A DNA stretch of 64,000 nt from Legionella qingyii. Its GTDB lineage: Bacteria; Pseudomonadota; Gammaproteobacteria; Legionellales; Legionellaceae. Where the stretch lies: NCBI RefSeq assembly GCF_003184185.1, contig NZ_QHJG01000015.1, positions 46,682-110,681 of the forward strand, written 5' to 3'. The number at the start of each line of letters is the position of its first letter. Positions within the stretch are counted from its first letter, which is position 1. Both the position numbers and the translations under genes were made by a program. This document shows, piece by piece, positions 18,372 to 26,724 of the stretch. The notes below the pieces were generated by a model. The model saw only the letters and a program-made list of their open reading frames with translations. It ran no database searches and was not told the DNA's origin.

Positions 18372-19862
18372 ATGTGCGGGATAGTAGGTATTTACAGTCA
18401 TGAACCAGTAGCCTCCGAATTGTATGAGAGTCTCATCCATTTACAACATCGTGGACAAGATGCTGCGGGCATACTCACTTGTGATCAGCGTTTCTATACG
18501 AAACATGGATTAGGTTTGGTGCGGGAAATTTTTACATCCGATAACGTTTCCGCATTAGAAGGTAACATCGGCATTGGTCACGTACGCTATCCTACTGCCG
18601 GTGGCTATACGGCAACAGATGTCCAGCCATTATGGATTGGAAGTCCGCGCGGCATCGCGCTTGCCCACAATGGCAACCTGTCCAATTACCAAGAACTGGC
18701 GGATGAGATTCGTTTAAAACAACATCGTCATCTTAATACTTCTCTTGATTCTGAAGCACTATTGCTCATGCTTGCAGATAATCTGGCCAGTAATGCGTCC
18801 AGTAATGAAGAAAATACGGATAGCTTTTTCGAACTGCTGACTCAAGCCGTCTCGCATATTTTTGAACGAATTGAAGGGGCCTATTCGATTGTATCTGTGA
18901 TTATTGGCAAGGGTCTTGTTGCCTTCCGCGACCCTCATGGTATCCGCCCACTGGTTTGGGGAACCCGTGAAAATCCCGATGGAACGGTTGATACTATTTT
19001 TGCATCAGAAACTACTCCTTTTTATGCATTGGGCTTCGAACCTCGCGGAGATATTTTACCCGGTGAAGTAGCCTTTGTGGATCTTAATGGAACCCTGCAC
19101 CGCCGTATTCTAAAAACAGAAGAATTCAGGCCTTGTGTGTTTGAGTATGTTTATTTTGCACGCCCGGATGCAACCCTCAATAACGTCAGTGTATACCGCG
19201 CTCGTTTACGTATGGGACAAAATCTAGCCCATCAATGGAAACAAAAGTACCCTGAACTCATACCGGATATTGTTATTCCTGCTCCGTTTACTGCCAATAC
19301 TGCCGCCCTATCATTTGCCCATGAATTAGGGGTAAGATACTCCGAAGGCTTATATAAGAATCCTTTTATAGGTCGTACCTTCATCATGCCCAATCAAAAG
19401 GCACGAAGTCGAAATATCCGTTACAAACTAACCCCGCAGCAAACTGAAATTAAAAATAAAATTGTGATGATTATCGACGACAGCATTGTCCGGGGAACAA
19501 CCTCTCGTGAAATTGTCAAAATGGTAAGAGAGTCTGGCGCAAAGAACATCTATTTCGCCTCCACATCGCCCCCACTTAAAAATCCCTGTTTTAGTGGGAT
19601 TGATATTCCTTCACGCACAGAATTGATTGCTGCCAATAAAACTGAAGATGAGATTGCCAATTATCTTGGTGTTGATGTTTTACTCTATCAATCAAATGAA
19701 GATTTGATTGAAGCAGTAACACGTCGGGGAGAACATCACATCAAAAAACCATGTATGGCGTGTATGGATGGCGATTATTTTTGTAAAAAACTGACTGCTG
19801 AAAAAATGAAGCAGCTCGAGCTACAACGTGAAACAAGCAGACTTACTGCCCCCAAAAAATAG
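18372..19862 (+). CDS. purF: Amidophosphoribosyltransferase
   Basis: Catalyses the first committed step of purine synthesis: PRPP plus glutamine to phosphoribosylamine. MCGIVGIYSHE exposes the N-terminal catalytic Cys2 after Met removal, with no propeptide. GHVRYPTAGG is the glutamine-binding region, and VMIIDDSIVRGTTSREIVKM is the PRPP-binding loop. 496 residues, as for E. coli PurF. It begins nine bases after purC with AAGGA directly upstream. Confidence 0.95.
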   Translation: MCGIVGIYSHEPVASELYESLIHLQHRGQDAAGILTCDQRFYTKHGLGLVREIFTSDNVSALEGNIGIGHVRYPTAGGYTATDVQPLWIGSPRGIALAHNGNLSNYQELADEIRLKQHRHLNTSLDSEALLLMLADNLASNASSNEENTDSFFELLTQAVSHIFERIEGAYSIVSVIIGKGLVAFRDPHGIRPLVWGTRENPDGTVDTIFASETTPFYALGFEPRGDILPGEVAFVDLNGTLHRRILKTEEFRPCVFEYVYFARPDATLNNVSVYRARLRMGQNLAHQWKQKYPELIPDIVIPAPFTANTAALSFAHELGVRYSEGLYKNPFIGRTFIMPNQKARSRNIRYKLTPQQTEIKNKIVMIIDDSIVRGTTSREIVKMVRESGAKNIYFASTSPPLKNPCFSGIDIPSRTELIAANKTEDEIANYLGVDVLLYQSNEDLIEAVTRRGEHHIKKPCMACMDGDYFCKKLTAEKMKQLELQRETSRLTAPKK

Positions 19863-19875
19863 AGGATACTCGCGA

Positions 19876-21192
19876 ATGAACATTCTTGTTATCGGCTCTG
19901 GCGCACGAGAGCATGCATTAATTAAAGCCTTACATCGTTCGCCACACAAAACGTCATTGTTTTGCTACGGCACAGCAATTAATCCAGGTATCCATCAATT
20001 AACGAATCAATATTGCGCAGGTGATATCACTGATTGCGCCGCAGTAGTGTCTATGGCAAAGCTCTGGGGAGTGGAATTAGTAATTATTGGTCCAGAAGCA
20101 CCGCTTGAACACGGAATGGCGGATGCCTTTTGGCAAGCAGGAATCCCGACCATCGGTCCGAAAAAAATATTGGCACAAATTGAAACCTCTAAAGAGTTCG
20201 CACGTGATCTCATGCACAAATATCACATTGCGGGTTTGCCACGTTATAAAAAATTTACAACCCTCAATCATGTTGACGCTTTTCTCAATGAACTCGGGGA
20301 AGGCAATTACGTCATTAAAGCAAACGGCTTAATGGGTGGAAAAGGGGTCAAAGTTGCTGGAGATCATCTGCATTCAATCACTGAGGCTTTGGAGTTTTGT
20401 CAGGAGATTTTTGATAAAAAGCAGACCATCCTTATTGAGGAAAAACTGATTGGCCAAGAGTTTTCATTCATGTGTTTCGCTGATGGCAAAAAGCTTATTC
20501 CTATGCCTTTGGTCCAAGACCATAAACGTGCTTATAACGGCGATAAAGGACCCAATACTGGTGGTATGGGAAGTTATTCCGATACCGATCATCGGCTACC
20601 CTTTTTAACCCCAAATGATGTTCAGGAAGCCTTAGCAATCAATAATGCAGTATTTCAGGCCTTATCTACTGAATGTGGCGAACCCTATATTGGTATTTTA
20701 TATGGCAGTTTCATTGCGACTAAAAATGGAATTTATGTGATCGAATTTAATGCCCGTTTTGGCGATCCTGAAGCATTAAATGTATTATCGATCTTGGAAT
20801 CTGACTTTGTTGCACTATGTCAAGCCATGGTGAATGGCAATCTTACTGAAGACAACGTTAAATTTTCAAAGCAGGCCACCGTCTGTAAATATGCCGTCCC
20901 TGAAGGTTATCCTGATGCACCAAAGAAAAACTTTGTCGTAGATTTTTCCAAGGTTGCACATCAAGATCATTTATACCTTTCTTCAGTAAATCAGGTCGAT
21001 GATCAAATCGTTGCTGAAGGCTCGCGCACTGCGGCTTATGTAGGCATCGCTGATACGATTTTTGCTGCAGAGCAACGCGCTGAGAACGAAATTTCATTAA
21101 TTGAAGGTCCTTTATTTCATCGCCAGGATATAGGTACCAAACAATTAATTCAACAACGCATTGACCATATGCAAAGGATACGCGCATTATGA
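19876..21192 (+). CDS. purD: Phosphoribosylamine-glycine ligase (GARS)
   Basis: A 438-residue ATP-grasp enzyme that joins glycine to phosphoribosylamine. Visible: MNILVIGSGAREHAL at the N-terminus, KANGLMGGKGVKVAGD (ATP-binding lysine loop), GPNTGGMGSYSDTD and EFNARFGDPEALNVL (metal site). The start at 19876 has AGAGGA nine bases upstream; an upstream in-frame ATG at 19828 would overlap purF and add 16 residues not typical of PurD. Confidence 0.94.
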   Translation: MNILVIGSGAREHALIKALHRSPHKTSLFCYGTAINPGIHQLTNQYCAGDITDCAAVVSMAKLWGVELVIIGPEAPLEHGMADAFWQAGIPTIGPKKILAQIETSKEFARDLMHKYHIAGLPRYKKFTTLNHVDAFLNELGEGNYVIKANGLMGGKGVKVAGDHLHSITEALEFCQEIFDKKQTILIEEKLIGQEFSFMCFADGKKLIPMPLVQDHKRAYNGDKGPNTGGMGSYSDTDHRLPFLTPNDVQEALAINNAVFQALSTECGEPYIGILYGSFIATKNGIYVIEFNARFGDPEALNVLSILESDFVALCQAMVNGNLTEDNVKFSKQATVCKYAVPEGYPDAPKKNFVVDFSKVAHQDHLYLSSVNQVDDQIVAEGSRTAAYVGIADTIFAAEQRAENEISLIEGPLFHRQDIGTKQLIQQRIDHMQRIRAL

Positions 21193-21788
21193 TTCGCATC
21201 GCCGTACTCGGTTCAACTCGAGGCACTAATCTTAATGCACTTGTTGCTGGAATAAAGCATCAACGTCTATCGGCATCAATCGAACTGGTTCTGAGCAACA
21301 AACAAGATGCTCCCATTTTGGAAAAAGCAGCGAACTTTGGAATTCAATCAATGTTTGCCAATCCTCAAGGCCTAAGCCGCATGGAGTTTGATGCTTATCT
21401 TTCTGGAATCCTCAAACAACATCAAATAGAGCTTGTTGTTTTAATTGGTTATATGCGTATTTTATCAGCTGAATTCGTATCCGACTGGGAAAATAAAATA
21501 ATCAATATTCACCCTTCATTATTACCCGCTCATGCTGGGTTGATGAATCTCGATGTACATCAAGCTGTCTTAGATGCCGCCGAGGTTGAAACCGGTTGTA
21601 CGGTACACTTCGTTACCGAACAAGTGGATGCAGGACCGATTATTTTGCAAAAGAAATGTCCTGTGTTGGCAGGCGATACCCCAGAACGTTTAAAAGCCAG
21701 GGTGCAAGAACTCGAAGGATTAGCTTTGGTTGAAGCAATACAGATTATTGCAACCTCCCTTTCACTGCACTCAAGCTCCGAATACTGA
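21189..21788 (+). CDS. purN: Phosphoribosylglycinamide formyltransferase
   Basis: A 199-residue folate-dependent GAR transformylase. Visible: VLGSTRGTNLNALV (phosphate loop), IGYMRIL, NIHPSLLPAHAG with the catalytic Asn and His, and VDAGPIILQKK with the catalytic Asp. The segment after LLP (AHAGLMNLDVH) differs from the usual KYPGLHTH, but the catalytic residues are kept. It overlaps purD by four bases (ATGA). Confidence 0.92.
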   Translation: MIRIAVLGSTRGTNLNALVAGIKHQRLSASIELVLSNKQDAPILEKAANFGIQSMFANPQGLSRMEFDAYLSGILKQHQIELVVLIGYMRILSAEFVSDWENKIINIHPSLLPAHAGLMNLDVHQAVLDAAEVETGCTVHFVTEQVDAGPIILQKKCPVLAGDTPERLKARVQELEGLALVEAIQIIATSLSLHSSSEY

Positions 21789-21815
21789 ACAAGATAAATA
21801 ATTAACGAGGGAATT

Positions 21816-22310
21816 ATGTCAAATATACTTGTATCAATACTCATGGGTTCAAAATCTGATTGGACCATCATGGAAGAAACCAGCCGAACTCTGGAACAAT
21901 TTAACATTCCTCACGAAGTCCGGGCCTTGTCGGCGCATCGCACCCCCGATGCATTATTTGAGTATCTCAAATCAGCAGAACAACGTGGCGTTGAAATTTT
22001 TATCGCCGCAGCTGGCGGTGCAGCTCATTTGCCTGGAGTTGTAGCGGCTAAAACTATAGTCCCTGTTTTAGGTGTGCCTATGCCTTCCTCAACTTTTACT
22101 AATGGCTTGGATGCGCTTTTATCCATAGTCCAAATGCCTGCAGGAATTCCTGTAGGAACCCTTGCAGTAGGTAAGGCAGGCGCCATCAATGCGGCTATTT
22201 TGGCGGTAACAATCCTGGGAAATAAGTATCCTGTATACCGCGAAGCAATTAAAAATTATCGTGCTACGCAAGCAGAAAAAGTATTGGAACATGCTGAAAT
22301 TAAGGGATAA
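21816..22310 (+). CDS. purE: N5-carboxyaminoimidazole ribonucleotide mutase
   Basis: A 164-residue class I PurE that moves the carboxyl group of N5-CAIR to form CAIR. Visible: MGSKSDWTIMEE (phosphate loop), ALSAHRTPD and AAAGGAAHLPGVVAA. Class I PurE normally works with PurK, which is not in this window, so purK should be elsewhere. Last gene of the purine operon; a hairpin follows. Confidence 0.94.
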   Translation: MSNILVSILMGSKSDWTIMEETSRTLEQFNIPHEVRALSAHRTPDALFEYLKSAEQRGVEIFIAAAGGAAHLPGVVAAKTIVPVLGVPMPSSTFTNGLDALLSIVQMPAGIPVGTLAVGKAGAINAAILAVTILGNKYPVYREAIKNYRATQAEKVLEHAEIKG

Positions 22311-22335
22311 CCAGTCGAATTATAAAACATTTATC

Positions 22336-22359
22336 TCACCCTATAACTTTATAGGGTGA
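22336..22359. terminator. Hairpin between purE and the F-box gene
   Basis: A perfect 10-bp stem, TCACCCTATA (22336-22345) with TATAGGGTGA (22350-22359), and a 4-base loop. It lies between two convergent genes and probably ends the purine operon. T-runs are weak on both sides (minus strand GTTTTATA), so it is a candidate bidirectional terminator. Confidence 0.6.
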
Positions 22360-22370
22360 TTGTAAAAAAA

Positions 22371-23249
22371 CTATGTGCCTGGTTGATGAATGTCGTTGCT
22401 TGCGTCATCGCCCAACTGCTCATGCAATTCGTTACTCACTGCAATAAAAGTATTAGCTAGATTATGCAAATAAATCTCCGCTGATAACCTGACTCCATCT
22501 TTAACCATTTCCATAGCGATCCTTTGTTGCTCTTTAGATAGAGCGGCTATGAGTTTAGAATTCGCATTGGTTAAGAGCTCTTTGTAATCCTGATGTCTAT
22601 CAGTAAGTCGCTTTTTGTTTTTTAATTCAGCACAAAGACGTAACATTAAATGTATGCATGTGGTTACGTTATTTTTTTCACTTAATTTAATCGTTTTAAA
22701 TATCACTTCAATGGCATTCCATTGGCTTTTATCAACGGTAGCCGCAAGAAATTGAAAATCTTTGACACTATCAATAACGTAAGGCAGCATGCCTCCGTAT
22801 TTAATAAGTAGCTTTGATCGAATTACTTTCGCATCACCATTTGAAAAAATATCGAGTGTGTTTTTATCAATTCGTTCAAAGGATCTTGCCTTCAAAACAG
22901 CTACGAGCTGTTTTTTAATTTGCTCAATCGATTGTATCAGTTCTTTATCAGCACAAAATTGTCCAGCCCCGGCGGACCTTGGCTTAAACACGAGTCGATA
23001 CAAATCACGCAACAAAGAATCAATTATAAAACGAACATCATAAGCCAGATATATGCCAACTGACTTATCTTCGCTCAATTCATAAAACCGCTTGCTAACT
23101 AGTGACACACTATTTTTATCATTTCGGGAGGTCACTGTTCTTTGAAGAATTGGCAGTAGCATTTCATTTGGAAGGCATTCAATTGACAAACCAGTTTGCT
23201 CTTGGTGAGAATCAGTAGAACTTTTAAAAAATCTGCCGAATCCTAGCAT
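22371..23249 (-). CDS. F-box protein, candidate Dot/Icm effector
   Basis: A 292-residue protein with an F-box-like motif at about 25-65: LSIECLPNEMLLPILQ followed by SLVSKRFYELSED. F-boxes bind host Skp1 and recruit Cullin-1 ubiquitin ligases; Legionella is one of the few bacterial genera with such proteins (for example AnkB, LegU1), all translocated. The rest is helical with no recognised repeats or substrate-binding domain. AAGGAA seven bases upstream supports the start. No signal peptide. F-box assignment is fairly firm, translocation is inference. Confidence 0.7.
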   Translation of the reverse strand: MLGFGRFFKSSTDSHQEQTGLSIECLPNEMLLPILQRTVTSRNDKNSVSLVSKRFYELSEDKSVGIYLAYDVRFIIDSLLRDLYRLVFKPRSAGAGQFCADKELIQSIEQIKKQLVAVLKARSFERIDKNTLDIFSNGDAKVIRSKLLIKYGGMLPYVIDSVKDFQFLAATVDKSQWNAIEVIFKTIKLSEKNNVTTCIHLMLRLCAELKNKKRLTDRHQDYKELLTNANSKLIAALSKEQQRIAMEMVKDGVRLSAEIYLHNLANTFIAVSNELHEQLGDDASNDIHQPGT

Positions 23250-23321
23250 TTGAATTCCTTACAATTAATAATTGGTCAGATATCCTGAGAAATAAATCAA
23301 CCATTCGACCTGCTTTAATTT

Positions 23322-23410
23322 CTACCTGGGAGAAGTGAAACGAAACCCAGGGTAAAGAAGCTCTATCATATCCAGAAATCCTGGGTTCTGCTTCGCGTCA
23401 CCCAGGTTAC
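23322..23410. repeat. CCTGGGT-type palindromic repeat, complete copy
   Basis: Inverted repeat with arms of about 30 bases (CTACCTGGGAGAAGTGAAAC at the left, complement GTAACCTGGGTGACGCGAAG at the right). Its right end overlaps the stop codon region of engB, so the element follows engB and may serve as its terminator. Confidence 0.75.
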
Positions 23411-24006
23411 CAATCAAGCCATTGATTTAGCAAAGCAATCAATTCCCCCACCCCTTCCTTTTTCAAAGAAGAAAAAGATTGAACGGTAATTAAATGCTCT
23501 GCCAATTCGTAATGCTTACGAACTTTTGATACCGTATTTTTTACCTCGCTGCGGCTTAATTTGTCTGATTTAGTCAGTAAAATATGGACGGGGAGCTCAC
23601 GGTTTAATGCCCAGTCAATCATCATCACATCTAAATCTTTTAAGGGATGACGAATATCCATCAATAAAATCAACCCTTTTAAGCTTTGCCTGACTTCAAG
23701 ATAATGCGCTAAATTTTTTTGCCAGTCCATTTTCACTTGCAACGCGACTTTGGCGTAGCCATAACCTGGCAAATCGACAAGACGACGCATTTCATCAATT
23801 CCAAATAAATTAATCAATTGAGTACGTCCGGGCGTTTTACTGGTGCGGGCCAAATTTTTGATGCCAGTGAGACAATTTAAGGCACTTGACTTCCCGGCAT
23901 TTGAACGACCAGCAAAGGCAACTTCATACCCTGAATCCTCAGGTAACTGAGATACACGTGCAGCACTTTGTAAAAAAACTGCTTTAGAATAAGGATTTTC
24001 CAACAT
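23407..24006 (-). CDS. engB: Ribosome-biogenesis GTPase EngB (YihA/YsxC)
   Basis: A 199-residue GTPase needed for assembly of the large ribosomal subunit. Visible: FAGRSNAGKSSALN (G1), TPGRTQ (G2), VDLPGYGYAKV (G3) and LTKSDKLSR (G4). The start is placed at ATG 24006 (MLENPYSKAVF); an upstream TTG at 24033 would extend it by nine residues without a better ribosome site. Divergent from the cytochrome c4 gene. Confidence 0.93.
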   Translation of the reverse strand: MLENPYSKAVFLQSAARVSQLPEDSGYEVAFAGRSNAGKSSALNCLTGIKNLARTSKTPGRTQLINLFGIDEMRRLVDLPGYGYAKVALQVKMDWQKNLAHYLEVRQSLKGLILLMDIRHPLKDLDVMMIDWALNRELPVHILLTKSDKLSRSEVKNTVSKVRKHYELAEHLITVQSFSSLKKEGVGELIALLNQWLDW

Positions 24007-24078
24007 AAGAATTATAATATTTTGGGATTTCAACTAAGGCAGTGTACCATTACTTCGTGAATTTATTATGAGAAATCG

Positions 24079-24678
24079 ATGAAAAAATTTGTACTCACTT
24101 TTATTCTATGCTTTCCATTAGTTCTTTTTGCTCAAGAAAACACCTCATCCGCAGCAGACAAAGCGGTGATTTGTTCCGCATGCCATGGTCAACAAGGCAA
24201 TAGCCCGAATCCCGACTGGCCTAATATTGCTGGGCAACATCCCAAATACTTTATTAAACAACTGAACGATATGAAAGACAGTGCATTACGTAACGCACCG
24301 ACAATGAATGCACTTGTTGCCACATTGAGCAAACAGGATATGGATGACTTGGCAGCATATTATGCTAAAATGCCTCTTGCTAATGGCAGTACCCCTAAAC
24401 AATTTCTTAAACGGGGTGAGCAAATCTACCGTGGAGGAGATTTTGCAAAAAGGATTACGGCATGTATCGCCTGCCATGGTCCTAAAGGTACGGGCAATGC
24501 TCAAGCTGGCTTCCCAATACTGTCTGGCCAACATGCTGCTTATACCGTGTTGCAATTAAATGCATTTAAAGACGGGAAGAGAAAAAATGATTTAAACCAT
24601 ATCATGCAAGATATTAGCAGTAGAATGAGCCAAGAAGATATGGAAGCAGTCGCACATTATATTGAAGGGTTACACTAG
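24079..24678 (+). CDS. Cytochrome c4, dihaem
   Basis: A 199-residue periplasmic dihaem c-type cytochrome. A signal peptide (MKKFVLTFILCFPLVLFAQ) is followed by two similar halves, each with a haem site: CSACHGQQGN and CIACHGPKGT. Each half ends with a Met-containing segment that may provide the sixth ligand. Members carry electrons to cbb3 or other terminal oxidases. It lies 11 bases before dsbA; oxidative folding and c-type cytochrome assembly are linked. Confidence 0.92.
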   Translation: MKKFVLTFILCFPLVLFAQENTSSAADKAVICSACHGQQGNSPNPDWPNIAGQHPKYFIKQLNDMKDSALRNAPTMNALVATLSKQDMDDLAAYYAKMPLANGSTPKQFLKRGEQIYRGGDFAKRITACIACHGPKGTGNAQAGFPILSGQHAAYTVLQLNAFKDGKRKNDLNHIMQDISSRMSQEDMEAVAHYIEGLH

Positions 24679-24689
24679 GAAACTAAATT

Positions 24690-25304
24690 ATGTTAAAAAA
24701 ATTAATCGCTGTATTCTTTCTTTTACCAGCAATGGCTCTAGCTGCATCATTTGTTGAAGGGAAGGATTATCAAATTGTTACCAATCCGAACGCAACAAAT
24801 AATAAAAATAAAACCCCCATTATTGAAGAGTTCTTTAGTTATGGCTGCCCCTGGTGTTATAAAATAGAGGCCCCTCTCGATACATGGGTTAATAAGATGG
24901 GCAATAACATTCAATTCGAACGTGTCCCAGTGGTATTTAAACCATCCTGGGAGCTCTATGCTAAAGCCTACTACACCGCAAAAACCCTTGCACTTTCTGA
25001 TAAAATGACTCCTTTACTGTTTAAAGCCATACAAGAAGAGAGAAAACCTCTCGATTCCAAACAGTCAATGATCAGTTTCTTCGTTGCGCAAGGAGTCGAT
25101 AAGGAAATCGCAAAAAGTGCTTTTGAAAACTCACCAACCATTGATATGCGTGTACAAAATGGAATGAGTCTCATGGGAACTTATCAAATTAATGCGGTAC
25201 CTGCCTTTGTGGTAAATAATAAGTATAAAACCGACTTACAAATGGCTGGCAACCCAGAGCGGTTATTAGAACTATTGAATTACCTCACACGAAAATCGGC
25301 TTAA
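24690..25304 (+). CDS. dsbA: Thiol:disulfide interchange protein DsbA
   Basis: A 204-residue periplasmic thioredoxin-fold oxidase. It has a signal peptide (MLKKLIAVFFLLPAMALA), the active site GCPWCYK and the cis-Pro loop NAVPAFVV. CPWC differs from the E. coli CPHC and is not unusual among DsbA relatives. Legionella has more than one DsbA, so which paralogue this is remains open. Follows cytochrome c4 after 11 bases, probably one operon. Confidence 0.9.
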   Translation: MLKKLIAVFFLLPAMALAASFVEGKDYQIVTNPNATNNKNKTPIIEEFFSYGCPWCYKIEAPLDTWVNKMGNNIQFERVPVVFKPSWELYAKAYYTAKTLALSDKMTPLLFKAIQEERKPLDSKQSMISFFVAQGVDKEIAKSAFENSPTIDMRVQNGMSLMGTYQINAVPAFVVNNKYKTDLQMAGNPERLLELLNYLTRKSA

Positions 25305-25330
25305 TCAGCCGGTTAATTATAACCATTCAA

Positions 25331-25420
25331 ACACCTGGGTGAGGGCGCAAGCCCTAACTCAGGTCGAGAAACTCATTCATAGCCCAAATCCCTTGATTCC
25401 ACTAAGCGTAACCCAGTCTA
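25331..25420. repeat. CCTGGGT-type palindromic repeat, diverged
   Basis: Left arm CACCTGGGTGAGGGCGCAAG and a right arm ending GCGTAACCCAGTCTAC, the remnant of an inverted pair like the copy at 23322-23410. Located in the 340-base gap after dsbA. Confidence 0.6.
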
Positions 25421-25460
25421 CAGTACTTAATACGAAGAAATTTATATAAACATAAGTTAA

Positions 25461-25476
25461 TGCTTCACGTGAAACG
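25461..25476. promoter_or_regulatory. parS-like ParB-binding palindrome
   Basis: TGCTTCACGTGAAACG matches the widely conserved parS site TGTTTCACGTGAAACA at 14 of 16 positions, with a perfect central TTCACGTGAA. It lies in a gene-free gap. parS sites bind ParB and cluster in the origin region. One site with two changes could also be chance. Confidence 0.45.
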
Positions 25477-25643
25477 TTCGACTAATGCGCTTATAATCAC
25501 CTCATCCTGAATAGTTTACGACGAAGGCGCTCCTCACTACATTCGGGATCTGAGGTATGGCCACCGCACAGACGTGAATCCATCTCACCTACAAAGTGAC
25601 ACTATATATAAACAATTTACCACTAATGACTCGAAAATGTGAT

Positions 25644-26570
25644 TTAAGGTGCGTGCTCGATGGATTTTTTCTGATATATAAGTTCTTTCGCAGCGGTAAA
25701 TCCCATCATGTCACCCAACATTCTACTTAAAACATCCAATATGTCCTTTAGGGCACTTGAAAGCGGACTGGTTAGAAAGGTACTCAAAACAGGGCTCTCT
25801 TGTTTATAAAAGTTGTTAGTCTTTTCAATGAGATATAATGTTTTTCTACAAAACTCAGTCACTTCGTCCACTCGTCTGGAAGCAAACAGTTTTTCAAACT
25901 GGGCTCTGTACTCCGCTCTTATTTCTCCTTTTAGGGGTAAATTCTGGTGCTGTTCAGTAAATAAGTTGGCACGATTAAGGTTATTGAGCTTTAAAAAATT
26001 ATTGAAACATATATCTAAGGCGGGCTTGAGCTTACTTAATTGTTTGCAAAGATATATTTGAAGGGTAATTTGTGCAAAAAGTTGCCTTACAGTCATTTCA
26101 TTAAGGGCAGAAACTTCTAAATAATCCCCGCCCAATTCATCCGCTAATTCCTTTGCTTGCTTGAAGGTTACTTCTCTTCGTTTCACCAAGTCTGCTTTAC
26201 AACCGACTATAACTATAGGGATATCTTTCCTAATTGTCCTTAAATGAGCCACATGCTCCTTCGTGCCCGAAAAAGAAGCCTTATTGGCTAAGTCAAAGCA
26301 GATCAAGGCTCCATCAACAAATCGAAAATAGGACGCAACTATTTTCTGTAATTTTGGTGCTCCCGAAGCATCCCAGATACGCAACTGTATCCTTTTATCG
26401 AAAACATTAATCGGTTTTATTTCTTGGTCAACCCCCATAGTATCCATGTATTCATCGAAACTACATGGGGTGCGATCACAATAAGTACGCAATAGACACG
26501 ATTTACCAACCGCATTATTTCCTAGAAGGATTATTTTGAAATGCTCATCATATTCTTGCTTTTGCTCCAT
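25644..26570 (-). CDS. Rab/Ras-like small GTPase with C-terminal extension, candidate effector
   Basis: A 308-residue protein. Residues about 10-165 are a eukaryotic-type small GTPase domain: GNNAVGKSC (G1), WDASGAPKL (G3), CKAD (G4), SAL (G5). The catalytic Gln after DxxG is replaced (DASGA instead of DTAGQ), which in Ras-type proteins lowers GTP hydrolysis. The last 140 residues are helical and unknown, and there is no C-terminal prenylation cysteine. The start at 26570 has AAGGAAGG upstream; 35 further residues to an earlier ATG at 26675 look non-coding. Rab-like proteins are known from Legionella, notably L. longbeachae. Host-directed function is inference. Confidence 0.78.
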   Translation of the reverse strand: MEQKQEYDEHFKIILLGNNAVGKSCLLRTYCDRTPCSFDEYMDTMGVDQEIKPINVFDKRIQLRIWDASGAPKLQKIVASYFRFVDGALICFDLANKASFSGTKEHVAHLRTIRKDIPIVIVGCKADLVKRREVTFKQAKELADELGGDYLEVSALNEMTVRQLFAQITLQIYLCKQLSKLKPALDICFNNFLKLNNLNRANLFTEQHQNLPLKGEIRAEYRAQFEKLFASRRVDEVTEFCRKTLYLIEKTNNFYKQESPVLSTFLTSPLSSALKDILDVLSRMLGDMMGFTAAKELIYQKKSIEHAP

Positions 26571-26724
26571 GCTAAACAACCTTCCTTGAGATGAATTTGA
26601 ACAAATATAACAAACTATTCGCTCTAATTTAAGCATTCCATGAGTCGTTTTTGGAGATTGAGGGAAGCGTAGCAAAGCAATTTTGTTGCTAATAAATGCT
26701 TCTGAATTTAGTTCATTAAATCTT

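Noticed and set aside
20858..21226. 122-residue minus-strand ORF
   Set aside because: Lies fully antisense to purD and purN, which have clear family motifs; its own sequence has none.
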